From: Corynebacterium pollutisoli
GTDB taxonomy: Bacteria; Actinomycetota; Actinomycetes; Mycobacteriales; Mycobacteriaceae
Direction of reading: 5' to 3'
DNA: 64,000 bases
Assembly (NCBI RefSeq): GCF_900177745.1
Contig: NZ_FXAR01000009.1
Location: 1 to 64,000 of the forward strand
Every line of letters starts with the position of its first letter. Within the stretch, counting starts at the first letter, position 1. The notes beneath the pieces are model-generated. The model did not search any database. It saw only the letters and a program-made list of their open reading frames with translations, and was not told the DNA's origin. The position numbers and the translations under genes are program-made. Shown piece by piece: positions 17,578 to 26,181 of this stretch.

Positions 17578-18084
17578 ATGATGACGTGGCGCGGACGCAG
17601 GATTCTCCCCCTCTACGGCCTCCTGGCGGCGGTGGGGACACTGCTGCTCATCGGCATCCCCTCCGACATCATCCCCAACCCGATCTTCGGCCGCGAGGTG
17701 CCGGTGCGCTGGTGGGAGTACCCGGTGCTCGGGGCGACGGCCCTGCTCACGGGCGCGTGGTTCAGCATCGGCAAGGTGCACGACCACCCGGAGGACAAAC
17801 CTGAACGCAGTGCCCTCATGTCGGTGTCCGTCTTCGCCGCCTGGTTCGCCGTCGCGTGCCCGGTGTGCAACAAGCTCATCCTGCTCGTGCTCGGCACCTC
17901 CGGGGCGATGGGCCTGTGGGCCCCGGCGCAGCCCTATCTGGCCGTGATCTCCCTGGTGGCGCTCACGGCGTCGGTGGTGTGGAAGTGGCGGACGAAGCTC
18001 GACGGCTGCGCGGACGGTTCGTGTGCTGCGCCCGGGTCTCATGCACGAGCCACAACGCCGCCAGCACTGTCAACACGACGATGA
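17578..18084 (+). CDS. Four-helix membrane protein with CPVCNK motif, probably copper-regulated
   Basis: This is an uncharacterised protein of about 168 residues. It has four hydrophobic segments (about 8-25, 45-60, 76-98, 108-125). The third contains C-P-V-C-N-K, a dithiol pair inside the membrane, and the C-terminal tail has D-G-C-A-D-G-S-C, a possible metal-binding site. If the -10 is CAGGAT at 17566, transcription would begin on ATG 17578, giving a leaderless mRNA; ATG 17569 is the other option. The operator palindrome upstream matches that of the copper operon. Copper/thiol handling is therefore likely by inference. Its 3' end overlaps a convergent gene by 122 bp. Confidence 0.75.
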   Translation: MMTWRGRRILPLYGLLAAVGTLLLIGIPSDIIPNPIFGREVPVRWWEYPVLGATALLTGAWFSIGKVHDHPEDKPERSALMSVSVFAAWFAVACPVCNKLILLVLGTSGAMGLWAPAQPYLAVISLVALTASVVWKWRTKLDGCADGSCAAPGSHARATTPPALSTRR

Positions 18085-19216
18085 CCACGTTGCGCAGCGC
18101 CAGCACCGCGATGGCCGTGGTGGCGTTGACGGGGTCCTCCCAGATCGGGGTGTAGTGGAAGGGGAAGACGTAGAGTCCCAGCGCCGCCGCCACCACCGCA
18201 AGTACCGCCATCGCGGACACCAGGCGGGAGCGGGTCATCGTCAGGCACACCGCCAGCAGCGGGCCGATCCACACGATGTACTGCGGGGAGAACACCTTGT
18301 TGGTCACCATGAGCAGCAGGATCACCAGCAGCATGAACGCCACCGTCGGTCGCGGGTGCCACCGGTCGTCCAACAGCTGCCACACCGCCCAGTACACGGC
18401 GAAGGCGAGCACCACGAGCATCGCCCAGTCGGCCACCTGCACGGCCATGTCGGTACCGGGGCCGTGGATCTCGAAGCTCTTGGACGCCGCGTAGCCCCGC
18501 CAGTAGGCCTCCGGGTCCTCGTGCGCCGCGATGAGGAACGGGGTGGCCGCCAGTGACTCGATCTGGATCCCGCGGTCACCCTGGTAGGTGAGCGGGCTGA
18601 GCAGTCGGTCGAACCCCGAGGTCGCCCACGTGATGCCGGCCAGGACGAGGAGCGACCCGAAGAACGCCCCCACCCGCAGCCACGTGCCCGCCCGCCGCAG
18701 GCCACCGACGAGCCCGGCCGCCAGCACCGCCGGCCACAGCTTCACCGCCGCCGCCCCGGCGAGCACCGCCGCGCCGAGGACCGGCCGGGTGAGCAGCAGC
18801 GCCGCCGCCCCCGCCACCAGGACGCCGGGGAACAGGTCGAGACGCAGCCACAGGACATGGCCCGTCGCCACCCCGAAGAACACCCAGAACCAGCCCGCCA
18901 CGAAGCGGCGCTCTCGGCGGTACCGGAGCAGGAGGGCGAGGACGGCGGCGTCGATAAGCAGACACATCACCATGAAACCGGCGAGGAACGCCGTGATCTC
19001 CGGGGTGGTCAACCACGCCAGCAGGCGCACCGGCCACACGCCCGCGTCCGGATACTCCGTCATCGCGGTCGGATCCGGGCCGAACAGACCGAAATGGTAG
19101 TAGTGGACGTCGCCGAAAGGCGTGGGGTCGGCGATGATGAGACGGGCCAGAACCAGCCGCGAGAGGATCCACCCGAGCCATACCGCGGGTACCGACATCA
19201 ACTTGTGCACCGCCAC
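17963..19216 (-). CDS. DUF2029/GT87-family polyprenyl-phosphate mannosyl- or arabinosyltransferase
   Basis: This polytopic GT-C protein of 417 residues has about ten transmembrane helices and a first extracytoplasmic loop rich in acidic and aromatic residues (F-G-D-V-H-Y-Y). The DUF2029 family includes PimE, AftC and related lipid-linked glycosyltransferases. Its position next to the PIM genes suggests mannolipid elongation, but the acceptor is not shown by the sequence. The start is GTG 19216, with ATG 19198 as an alternative. The C-terminal 40 residues overlap the convergent CPVCNK gene, and one of the two tails may be wrongly framed. Confidence 0.78.
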   Translation of the reverse strand: MAVHKLMSVPAVWLGWILSRLVLARLIIADPTPFGDVHYYHFGLFGPDPTAMTEYPDAGVWPVRLLAWLTTPEITAFLAGFMVMCLLIDAAVLALLLRYRRERRFVAGWFWVFFGVATGHVLWLRLDLFPGVLVAGAAALLLTRPVLGAAVLAGAAAVKLWPAVLAAGLVGGLRRAGTWLRVGAFFGSLLVLAGITWATSGFDRLLSPLTYQGDRGIQIESLAATPFLIAAHEDPEAYWRGYAASKSFEIHGPGTDMAVQVADWAMLVVLAFAVYWAVWQLLDDRWHPRPTVAFMLLVILLLMVTNKVFSPQYIVWIGPLLAVCLTMTRSRLVSAMAVLAVVAAALGLYVFPFHYTPIWEDPVNATTAIAVLALRNVVIVVLTVLAALWLVHETRAQHTNRPRSRRASSATSTPPTP

Positions 19217-19323
19217 ATCCTAGCCCCGGGCGCATGAAAACCCCGGGTGATTGGCCCGCGTCACATGACACGGCCTAGTGTTTCGGTGGCAACACTTCAT
19301 TTTCGTGAACCAAGGAGCACCAA

Positions 19324-20208
19324 GTGACCACGAACATCACGGGCCGGGCCAAGCGCGGCGTCGCGGAGCAGTTCAAGGGCGGCGTCATCATGGATGTCGT
19401 CAACCCGGAGCAGGCGACGATCGCCCAGGAGGCCGGCGCCGTTGCCGTCATGGCCCTCGAGCGCGTCCCCGCTGACATCCGCGCCCAGGGCGGCGTGTCC
19501 CGCATGTCCGACCCGGACATGATCGACGGCATCATCGCCGCCGTGGACATCCCCGTCATGGCCAAGGCCCGTATCGGCCACTTCGTCGAGGCCCAGGTCC
19601 TGCAGTCCCTCGGCGTCGACTTCATCGACGAGTCCGAGGTGCTCACCCCGGCCGACTACGCCAACCACATCGACAAGTTCGCCTTCGACACCCCCTTCGT
19701 CTGCGGCGCCACCAACCTCGGCGAGGCCCTGCGCCGCATCAACGAGGGTGCGGCCATGATCCGCTCCAAGGGTGAGGCCGGCACCGGCGACGTCTCCAAC
19801 GCCGTCACCCACATGCGCACCATCCGCGCCGAGATCGCCCGCCTCACCTCCCTGGCCGAGGACGAGCTCTATGTCGCCGCCAAGGAACTGCAGGCCCCCT
19901 ACGAGCTCGTCGCCGAGGTCGCCCGCGAAGGCAGGCTCCCGGTGCCGCTGCTCACCGCCGGCGGCATCGCCACCCCGGCCGACGCCGCCATGATGATGCA
20001 GCTCGGCGCCGACGGCGTCTTCGTCGGCTCCGGCATCTTCAAGTCCGGCAACCCGGAGCAGCGCGCCCGGGCCATCGTCAAGGCCACCGAGAACTACGCC
20101 GACGCCGCGATCGTCGCCGACGTCTCCCGCGGCCTCGGCGAGGCCATGGTCGGCATCAACGTCGACGACCTGCCCGTCTCCCACCGCCTGGCCGAGCGCG
20201 GCTGGTAA
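19324..20208 (+). CDS. pdxS: Pyridoxal 5'-phosphate synthase lyase subunit PdxS
   Basis: This 294-residue (beta/alpha)8 enzyme makes PLP from ribose-5-phosphate, glyceraldehyde-3-phosphate and ammonia. Catalytic D24, K81 (M-A-K-A-R-I-G-H) and K149 (R-S-K-G-E-A-G-T-G) are all in place, and length is normal. GTG 19324 follows A-A-G-G-A-G. Ammonia normally comes from the glutaminase PdxT, encoded nearby in other corynebacteria and mycobacteria. Here no pdxT follows. The gene ends at a strong terminator. Confidence 0.97.
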   Translation: MTTNITGRAKRGVAEQFKGGVIMDVVNPEQATIAQEAGAVAVMALERVPADIRAQGGVSRMSDPDMIDGIIAAVDIPVMAKARIGHFVEAQVLQSLGVDFIDESEVLTPADYANHIDKFAFDTPFVCGATNLGEALRRINEGAAMIRSKGEAGTGDVSNAVTHMRTIRAEIARLTSLAEDELYVAAKELQAPYELVAEVAREGRLPVPLLTAGGIATPADAAMMMQLGADGVFVGSGIFKSGNPEQRARAIVKATENYADAAIVADVSRGLGEAMVGINVDDLPVSHRLAERGW

Positions 20209-20225
20209 CACCCCGGCATGCACGA

Positions 20226-20265
20226 GGGGCCCCGACCGCACAGTTGGCAGTGCGGTCGGGGCCCC
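20226..20265. terminator. Bidirectional terminator between pdxS and DUF3817 gene
   Basis: A perfect 16-bp stem (20226-20241 with 20250-20265) with an 8-nt loop lies between the two convergent genes. No long U-run is present on either strand. Confidence 0.85.
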
Positions 20266-20276
20266 TGCTGCGTCGA

Positions 20277-20789
20277 CTAGCTGACGGAACCGGCGATGGC
20301 GTCGGGATCGTACGGCGGGCCCATCATGACGAGGATGGTGAACACCACCGCGATGACCGCGAGCAGAATGGCGATCGAGCGGCCCGGGTGGCGGACGAAC
20401 TGCGCCAGCACCTTCTCCGGTAGGGTGCGCGGCTCATCGGCCGGATCCGAGAAGCGCCAGCCGCCCTCGAGGAGACCCTTGCGGTCGGCCCACATGGTGA
20501 ACGGCCAGGCGGCGAACGGGATGACGGACACGCCCATGCCGACGATGCCCTGCGCCACGGTCCAGCGGTTGTTGACCCACAGCAGGATCGTGATGGCGAT
20601 GAAGGTGAGGAAGCCGAAACCGTGGATACCACCGGCAATGGGCATGAGCGCCTCGGTGGTGCCGGAGTACTTGAGGATCATGCCGAGGATGAGCAGGACC
20701 CAGGTGAACATCTCCAGGGCGGCGGCGAAACGGTGGAACGTGGCGGGGGTGAGCCCCCGCGCGGTGGTGGGGCGAGCGGTTGTCGTCAT
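20277..20789 (-). CDS. DUF3817 integral membrane protein
   Basis: This 170-residue protein has four hydrophobic segments and the family blocks F-A-A-A-L-E-M-F-T-W, G-G-I-H-G-F-G-F and A-A-W-P-F-T-M-W-A-D. The function is unknown. It is common in actinobacteria. ATG 20789 is chosen as the start of homology; a longer frame reaches into the tesB promoter. It diverges from tesB with about 90 bp between starts. Confidence 0.85.
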   Translation of the reverse strand: MTTTARPTTARGLTPATFHRFAAALEMFTWVLLILGMILKYSGTTEALMPIAGGIHGFGFLTFIAITILLWVNNRWTVAQGIVGMGVSVIPFAAWPFTMWADRKGLLEGGWRFSDPADEPRTLPEKVLAQFVRHPGRSIAILLAVIAVVFTILVMMGPPYDPDAIAGSVS

Positions 20790-20877
20790 AATTGTCCAGC
20801 CTACCGGGGACAGGCCGAAACTCCATGGTCGCAGGCTCCACCATCCGGTTGATTTCCGGGGGGTAAGGTAATCGCCC

Positions 20878-21735
20878 ATGGACATCGAGTACATCCTCGG
20901 GCTGGAGAAGATCGACACCGACATCTACCGCGGCCCGGCCGTGGAGTCGGAGCTGATCCGCACCTTCGGCGGCCAGGTGGCGGCCCAGGCGCTGGTGGCG
21001 GCCACGGAGACCGTCGAGGCGGGCAAGGCCGTGCACTCCCTGCACGGCTACTTCCTGGCGGCCGGCAAGGCGGCCGACCCGACCGTGTTCCTCGTCGACC
21101 GGCTGCGCGACGGCCGCAGCTTCTCCTCCCGCCAGGTCCGCGCGGTCCAGAACGGAGAGACGATCTTCTCCATGCAGGCCAGCTTCCACGTCCGCGACGA
21201 CATCGGCCCCGAGCACTCCGACGTCATGCGCAGGGTGCCCATGCCGGAGGACTTCGCCGAGGGCGACTTCACCATGCCCGTGTCCTCCCGCGCGCTGCTC
21301 GAGGAGTGGGGCGACTGGGAGATCCACGTCGTGCCCCCGGAGAAGTACGAGCACAACAAGTACACCCCCTCCCAGCAGGTGGTGTGGTTCCGCTCCAAAC
21401 GGCCCCTGCCCGACGACGAGCGCTTCCACGTCTGCACCCTCGCCTACATGTCCGACATGACGCTGCTGCACTCCTCCCTCGTGCCGCACCCGGGGCACAA
21501 GGTCCAGATGGCCAGCCTCGACCACGCCATGTGGTTCCTGCGTCCCTTCCGCGCCGACGACTGGCTCATGTACGACCAGGTCTCGCCCTCCGCGCACGCG
21601 GGGCGCGCGCTCACCCACGGCCGCATCTTCGACCGCGCCGGGAACCTCGTCGCCATGGTCACCCAGGAGGGGCTCACCCGCACGCTGCGGCCGGGGTCGC
21701 AGTCCATCCCGGTGAAGACGCCGGGTTCGGATTAG
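20878..21735 (+). CDS. tesB: Acyl-CoA thioesterase II
   Basis: This 285-residue double-hotdog thioesterase hydrolyses medium- and long-chain acyl-CoA. The N-terminal hotdog begins R-T-F-G-G-Q-V-A-A-Q-A and a later R-S-F-S-S-R-Q-V is diagnostic. The C-terminal hotdog contains the conserved D-H-A-M-W-F (Asp near 218). In M. tuberculosis tesB2 lies between pdxS and pdxT; here it is the last conserved gene before the accessory scar. Confidence 0.93.
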   Translation: MDIEYILGLEKIDTDIYRGPAVESELIRTFGGQVAAQALVAATETVEAGKAVHSLHGYFLAAGKAADPTVFLVDRLRDGRSFSSRQVRAVQNGETIFSMQASFHVRDDIGPEHSDVMRRVPMPEDFAEGDFTMPVSSRALLEEWGDWEIHVVPPEKYEHNKYTPSQQVVWFRSKRPLPDDERFHVCTLAYMSDMTLLHSSLVPHPGHKVQMASLDHAMWFLRPFRADDWLMYDQVSPSAHAGRALTHGRIFDRAGNLVAMVTQEGLTRTLRPGSQSIPVKTPGSD

Positions 21736-21802
21736 GGCGTTGCACTTTCACCCTGACTGAGGACATGTCACCAGGGCCCTGTCGATGTGACGGTGAAGAG
21801 CC

Positions 21803-22527
21803 ATTTAACTAGTCCAACCATCTAGCCTTTAACATAACTGCACTAATAATCCGAGTTGCCACTGTGGTTGTAGCGAGAGCCCATCTCTCGCAACATATTT
21901 ACAGGTTTACAGCATCAATAAATATGTCGTCCCCAACCGCAGTGAGACGCTTAGAACAATGGAATACTCTTCCAAACGCATTTTCAATTAACAATAGTAG
22001 AAGATTTTTCTCTATGGGATTCAAGGACATTCGCAATCTCTTGCCCACGTTTCAGAGAAGAAACTCCAATACGAATTACCTTGCTGTCAATAAGATAAAA
22101 AGCCAGGCAGCTCGTTGATTGCCCAGCATCGATAAAGATCTCTCCGCCACGCTTCAAGGATCCCCGATTTCCCCACTCCCGTTCGAGGGGTTTTATTGGC
22201 TCCACAGCAATCGACCGGATCTCTTCGAACTGGATTGTTTTTCTCCACAACGGTGGCAACTGCAACTGCACCGAATTTGAATTTGCAGACACTATGGTGC
22301 CAGCTCTCCAGTAAATGATCACGAACACTAAGCAAATAATAGTAAAAATTACCGATGGCAATGGGTTTACTAGGCCACTAAAAGTAACTGTTACCAAAAA
22401 AATAAGGGACATTGCCACTAGTAATCCTACTGTCCACCGGTGAGCGGACGGGATTCTATTGCCATATACTTTTTCCACAATTGATACTCTAACAGGAATT
22501 TATCTATACGGTGAAACAATCATAACG
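21803..22527. other. AT-rich foreign segment
   Basis: About 725 bp with base composition far below the GC of the flanks. It lies between GTGAAGAGCC (21793-21802) and GGCTCTTCAC (22528-22537), which are inverted copies of the ISL3 terminal sequence. It holds one minus-strand gene. A palindrome CAGGGCCCTG (21772-21781) within a larger TTCACC/GGTGAA inverted repeat precedes it and may be the tesB terminator or a worn IS end. Confidence 0.65.
21984..22478 (-). CDS. Orphan membrane protein with two TM helices and PH-like C-terminal half
   Basis: I do not recognise this 164-residue protein by name. Residues 15-35 and 40-58 form two adjacent transmembrane helices. The rest, with Q-F-E-E-I-R-S-I-A-V-E and a later strand-rich stretch, resembles the bacterial PH-like domains found behind a helical hairpin. 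Codon use is AT-rich and unlike that of the neighbours, with codons such as AAA, ATA and AAT, so it is horizontally acquired. The GTG start at 22478 has no obvious Shine-Dalgarno. The opposite-strand frame at 21864 looks like a shadow. Being whole and foreign, it may be cargo. Confidence 0.6.
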   Translation of the reverse strand: MEKVYGNRIPSAHRWTVGLLVAMSLIFLVTVTFSGLVNPLPSVIFTIICLVFVIIYWRAGTIVSANSNSVQLQLPPLWRKTIQFEEIRSIAVEPIKPLEREWGNRGSLKRGGEIFIDAGQSTSCLAFYLIDSKVIRIGVSSLKRGQEIANVLESHREKSSTIVN

Positions 22528-22553
22528 GGCTCTTCACGATTTAGAGTGCGTTG
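22528..22553 (+). repeat. ISL3 left inverted repeat
   Basis: This is the left terminal repeat, beginning GGCTCTTCACG. It lies only 13 bp from the transposase stop codon, as is usual for this group. Confidence 0.85.
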
Positions 22554-23858
22554 ATCCTGGCCTGCAGCTGTCCGGAGTGGATCAGTGACCGCAAGATGTA
22601 GTGGTCGAGGTTCCGGAATCCGAGTGCGATGCCGCGTAGGTGCTCAAGCCGTCCGTCGATGGCTTCGACCGGGCCGTTGGACGCCCCAATGTCGAAGTAG
22701 GCGAGCACGTCCTCACGCCGGCGCCACAAGGTCCGTCCCAGTTGGGCGAGCTCCTCCAAGCCTTTCGGTAAGCCCTTGCGCAGGGTGTTGATGATCCGGT
22801 CCATCAGCTTCTTCCCCTCCTTTTTCTTCGGATGCCCGTACGCCTGGATCAGGTCCTGGTAGAACATCCAGGTGACTTCGAGTGCGACGTACTCATCGTC
22901 GGTGGCCCACAACAGGTCCAGCCGCCTGTTCTGCCGCGTCGTGAGGTAGTTCCTCCTGGTCAGCAAGGTGCGTCGGTACTTGTATAACGGATCATCCTTA
23001 CGCCCACGCCGCCCCGAGGTTTCACGTTGCAGGCGTTGCCGACAGCAGGTCGAGCTTGTCCGCGGCCAGGTGCACGACATGGAAGGGATCCATGACCTTT
23101 CTCGCCTGAGGGAGCGCCTGGTCCACCGCGGTGGCGTAGCCGGCGAAGCCATTCATGGTCACCACCTGCACTTGTCTCCTGAACTCAGGGCTGCGTTCCT
23201 GCAGCCAGGTTCGCAGGACTTCTGCACTGCGTCCCGGGCGCATGTCCAGCAACCGGGCAGGACCTGCCCCGGTGACCAGGGGTGTGAGGTCCACCAGGAC
23301 CGTCACAAACGACGATGGCTGGCCCGGGCGGCGGGTGTGCTTCCACACATGCTCGTCGACCCCGAGGATGCGTACGCCGTCCAGGTGGGAGGGGTTGTCG
23401 TAGACAAGCTTGCGGCAGGCGTCGACGGCAACCTGGTTGACCAGCTCCCAGCCCACCCCGAGTGCTTTCGCCGTGGCGGACACACTCATGCGGTCGACTG
23501 CCAGGCGCTGGAGGACCCAGCGGGTGACCCGGTGGGTCAGCTTCGCACCATCATCGGCACACGTCAGGGAGGCCTGGAAGATCTTCCTGTCGCAGGTGGT
23601 GTCCGTGCAGGTGACACGGGGGACGCGCACGTGCAGACGGGTGGGGAACCCCACGACGGGAAGGTCGACCAGGGTCCGGACGATGTGGTCCCGTAGCTTT
23701 CCGGGATTTCCGCACTCGGGGCAGAGGCCAGACACGGTCACGGGTGCGGCGTCGATAATGGTGAGGGTGCCGGCGTCGGCGGCACCGGTGATCGTCAGGC
23801 CGATTTCCGCGGTACGGCAGATGGTGTCGGCCACGAGGTTGCCAGTAGTAGGCTGCAC
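22541..23858 (-). pseudogene. ISL3-family transposase, frameshifted
   Basis: The N-terminal frame (GTG 23858 to stop at 23022) and the C-terminal frame (about 23045 to stop at 22541) together make one ISL3 transposase of about 435 residues. The N-terminal zinc region (C-P-E-C and C-x5-C), D-E-H-V-W-K-H, D-P-F-H-V-V-H-L and the C-terminal E-A-I-D-G-R-L-E-H-L are visible. A single extra base near 23041-23050 breaks the frame between D-K-L-D-L and C-R-Q-R-L. The residue usually Asp in M-D-G-F is Asn (V-T-M-N-G-F), probably an active-site loss. The element therefore looks immobile. Confidence 0.85.
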
Positions 23859-23960
23859 AGCAGGGTCCTGGTTCGGTCAGATGGAAGCTTCGCAACTCTC
23901 ATCTTGTACCGGCCAGGACCCCTATATGTTGTGCCACCCCGAACTCCACCCTGGGCTCAC

Positions 23961-23986
23961 CTACGCACTCCGAAACGCGAAGAGCC
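23961..23986 (-). repeat. ISL3 right inverted repeat
   Basis: On the minus strand it begins GGCTCTTCGCG. Positions 1-8, 10-11, 13-14 and 17-23 agree with the left end. It lies about 100 bp upstream of the transposase start. Confidence 0.8.
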
Positions 23987-24081
23987 GGTATAGGTGCACG
24001 GGAGGCGGAGTCGCCGGCCGGGAGTCGCGGATCGGCGCGACTTTCCGCACTCGGACTGGCGTTCGGCACGGGCGGGCTGCG

Positions 24082-24087
24082 TATACT
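24082..24087 (+). promoter_or_regulatory. Candidate -10 of yebC
   Basis: TATACT lies about 130 bp before yebC in the 234-bp gap between the IS end and yebC. No good -35 is seen. The rest of this gap shows no gene and no recognisable pdxT remnant. Confidence 0.45.
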
Positions 24088-24220
24088 TGGTCAAGTCAAA
24101 TCACGTGACGTCCCTGTTCGCCCGGTGTTGCCCGCTCCCGCGGGGTGGTTGATCCACGCCCCCGCGGTCGAGCGTCGGCACCCGCCACGGCGGTGAGCAG
24201 GGCAGGAAGAAAGGGAACCG

Positions 24221-24973
24221 ATGGCAGGCCATTCAAAGTGGGCGACCACCAAGCACAAGAAGGCGGCGAACGATGCCAAGCGCTCCAAGGAGTGGGCCAA
24301 GGCGATCAAGGCCATTGAGGTCGCGGCCCGCATGGGCGGTGGCGATCCGGCCGGTAACCCGACGCTGGACGACATGATCAAGAAGGCCAAGAAGGCCTCC
24401 GTCCCCAACGACAACATCGAGCGTGCCCGCAAGCGCGGCGCCGGCGAGGAGGCCGGTGGCTCCGACTGGGAGAACATCACCTACGAGGGTTACGGCCCCA
24501 ACGGTGTCGCCGTCCTCATCGAGTGCCTCACCGACAACCGCAACCGCGCCGCCACCGAGGTCCGCACCGCCATGTCCAAGAACGGCGGCAACCTCGGCGA
24601 GTCCGGTTCCGTCGCGTACCTGTTCACCCGCACCGGCATCGTGCTGGTGGAGAAGGGTGAGCTGAGCGAGGACGACGTCCTCATGGCGGTCCTCGACGCC
24701 GGCGCCGAGGAGGTCAATGACCTCGGGGAGAAGTTCGAGGTCGTCTGCGCCCCGACCGATCTGCAGGCCGTCAAGGAGGCCCTCGAGGCCGCCGACATCG
24801 CCGTCGATGAAGCCGACCAGGACTTCCGTGCCTCCGTCGAGGTGCCCCTGGACGTCGAGGGGGCGAAGAAGATGTTCAAGCTCATCGACGCCCTCGAGGA
24901 CTCCGACGACGTCCAGGACGTCTACACCAACATGGACCTCTCCGACGAGGTCCTCGCCGCCCTCGACGACTAG
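24221..24973 (+). CDS. yebC: YebC/PmpR-family protein
   Basis: This 250-residue protein begins M-A-G-H-S-K-W, followed by K-H-K-K-A, the family signature. It has three domains with an acidic C-terminal part. YebC proteins were long annotated as DNA-binding regulators, and recent work points to a ribosome-associated role in resolving proline-rich stalls. ATG 24221 is preceded by a G-A-A-G-A-A-A-G-G Shine-Dalgarno. It precedes ruvCAB as in most actinobacteria. Confidence 0.95.
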   Translation: MAGHSKWATTKHKKAANDAKRSKEWAKAIKAIEVAARMGGGDPAGNPTLDDMIKKAKKASVPNDNIERARKRGAGEEAGGSDWENITYEGYGPNGVAVLIECLTDNRNRAATEVRTAMSKNGGNLGESGSVAYLFTRTGIVLVEKGELSEDDVLMAVLDAGAEEVNDLGEKFEVVCAPTDLQAVKEALEAADIAVDEADQDFRASVEVPLDVEGAKKMFKLIDALEDSDDVQDVYTNMDLSDEVLAALDD

Positions 24974-25028
24974 TTCGGACGTGTGTGCTATAACTGGGGG
25001 AACACTGGCACACAGGAGGGTGTAACGC

Positions 25029-25562
25029 GTGAGTCTGGCTGGACTGCGGGTGATGGGCATTGACCCGGGTTTGACCCGGTGCGGTCTGTCCGTCGTCCAG
25101 GCAGGTCGGGGGCGGGAGGTGCTGCCCGTGGCCGTCGGGGTGGTGCGCACCCCGGCTGGCGCCGAGCTCGCCGAACGCCTGCTGCGGCTGTCGACGGCCG
25201 TCAACGAGTGGATGGACGACTATCGTCCGGACGTCGTGGCGGTCGAGCGCGTGTTTGAACGCGGCAACGTCTCCACCGTCATGCACACCGCCCACGCCTC
25301 CGGGGTGCTGGTTCTGGCGGCCGCGCAGCGGGGGATCCCGGTGCACATGTACACGCCCTCGGAGGTCAAGAAGGCGATCTCCGGCAACGGGCGGGCCGAC
25401 AAGAAGCAGATGACCTCCATGATCACCCGCATCCTGGGGTTGTCCGCGCCGCCGAAACCGGCCGACGCCGCCGATGCCCTGGCCCTGGCCGTCTGCCACT
25501 GCTGGCGCGCCCCGCTGCTCGCCCGCACCACCGCCCTGCTCAACCCTGGAGGAACATCGTGA
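25029..25562 (+). CDS. ruvC: Holliday junction resolvase RuvC
   Basis: This 177-residue RNase H-fold endonuclease cuts Holliday junctions as a dimer with RuvAB. The acidic residues are D12 (G-I-D-P-G-L), the Glu in A-V-E-R-V-F near 76, and the Asp pair in D-A-A-D-A-L-A near 150. GTG 25029 lies after AGGAGG at 25013-25018. Its stop overlaps the ruvA start by 4 nt. Confidence 0.96.
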   Translation: MSLAGLRVMGIDPGLTRCGLSVVQAGRGREVLPVAVGVVRTPAGAELAERLLRLSTAVNEWMDDYRPDVVAVERVFERGNVSTVMHTAHASGVLVLAAAQRGIPVHMYTPSEVKKAISGNGRADKKQMTSMITRILGLSAPPKPADAADALALAVCHCWRAPLLARTTALLNPGGTS

Positions 25563-26170
25563 TCGCATCGGTTCGTGGCACCGTCATCGCCCTCGGCCTG
25601 GACCATGTGGTCATCGAGTGCGCGGGCGTGGGCTACCGGGTGGAGGCCACCCCGGCGACCCTGGCCACCCTGCGCCGCGGGGAGGAGGCGGTCCTGCTCA
25701 CCAGCCTCATCGTCCGCGAGGACGCACACATCCTCCACGGTTTCGCCTCCGACGAGGACCGCGGCATGTTCCACCTCCTGCAGACCGTCACCGGGCTGGG
25801 CCCGCGCCTGGCGGTGGCCTGCCTGTCGGTCTTCAACGCGGGGGAGATCTCCGCGGCGATCGCGGGGGAGGACGCGAAGGCGCTGCAGCGGATACCGGGC
25901 GTCGGTAAGCGGATGGCCGAGCGGCTGGTCCTGGAACTGAAGGACAAGGTCGCGGCCTACGCGCCGGCCCCCGCCGAGGGGGAGGCGGTCGTGCCCGACC
26001 TCACCCCGGCGGCGGAGTCCGTGGCGTTGCAGGTCACCGAGGCGCTCGTCGGACTCGGCTTCACCGACCGCGTGGCGGCCCCGGTGGTCGAGGGCGTGCT
26101 CGCCGAGAACCCCGAGCTCGACACCGCCGCCGCGCTGCGTGCCGCGCTGACCCAGCTCGGCCGGAAGTAG
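25559..26170 (+). CDS. ruvA: Holliday junction branch migration protein RuvA
   Basis: This 203-residue protein has the N-terminal OB domain (1-65), two helix-hairpin-helix motifs (G-L-G-P-R-L-A near 80 and I-P-G-V-G-K-R near 115), and a C-terminal UBA-like domain III that contacts RuvB. A tetramer of RuvA holds the junction. The start is GTG 25559 within the ruvC stop; the ruvB start is 12 bp downstream of its own stop. Confidence 0.96.
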   Translation: MIASVRGTVIALGLDHVVIECAGVGYRVEATPATLATLRRGEEAVLLTSLIVREDAHILHGFASDEDRGMFHLLQTVTGLGPRLAVACLSVFNAGEISAAIAGEDAKALQRIPGVGKRMAERLVLELKDKVAAYAPAPAEGEAVVPDLTPAAESVALQVTEALVGLGFTDRVAAPVVEGVLAENPELDTAAALRAALTQLGRK

Positions 26171-26181
26171 GCTGGGGCGTC

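Larger units (their letters stand above)
22528..23986 (-). mobile_element. ISL3-family insertion sequence (IS31831/IS1207-like), decayed
   Basis: A 1459-bp element bounded by imperfect 26-bp inverted repeats. The left end reads GGCTCTTCACGATTTAGAG and the right end, on the minus strand, reads GGCTCTTCGCGTTTCGGAG; both continue TGCGT. GGCTCTTC ends and a length near 1.45 kb are characteristic of corynebacterial ISL3 elements. The 8-bp flanks (TCATAACG left, GGTATAGG right) do not match, so target duplication is lost. The transposase is disrupted. Confidence 0.88.

Noticed and set aside
21864-22118. 84-codon plus-strand frame in the AT-rich segment
   Set aside because: It lacks a ribosome site and a domain, and largely overlaps the better minus-strand membrane-protein gene.
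23022-23060. Programmed frameshift in the ISL3 transposase
   Set aside because: ISL3 transposases are normally a single frame, no slippery site was seen at the junction, and a probable catalytic residue is also changed.
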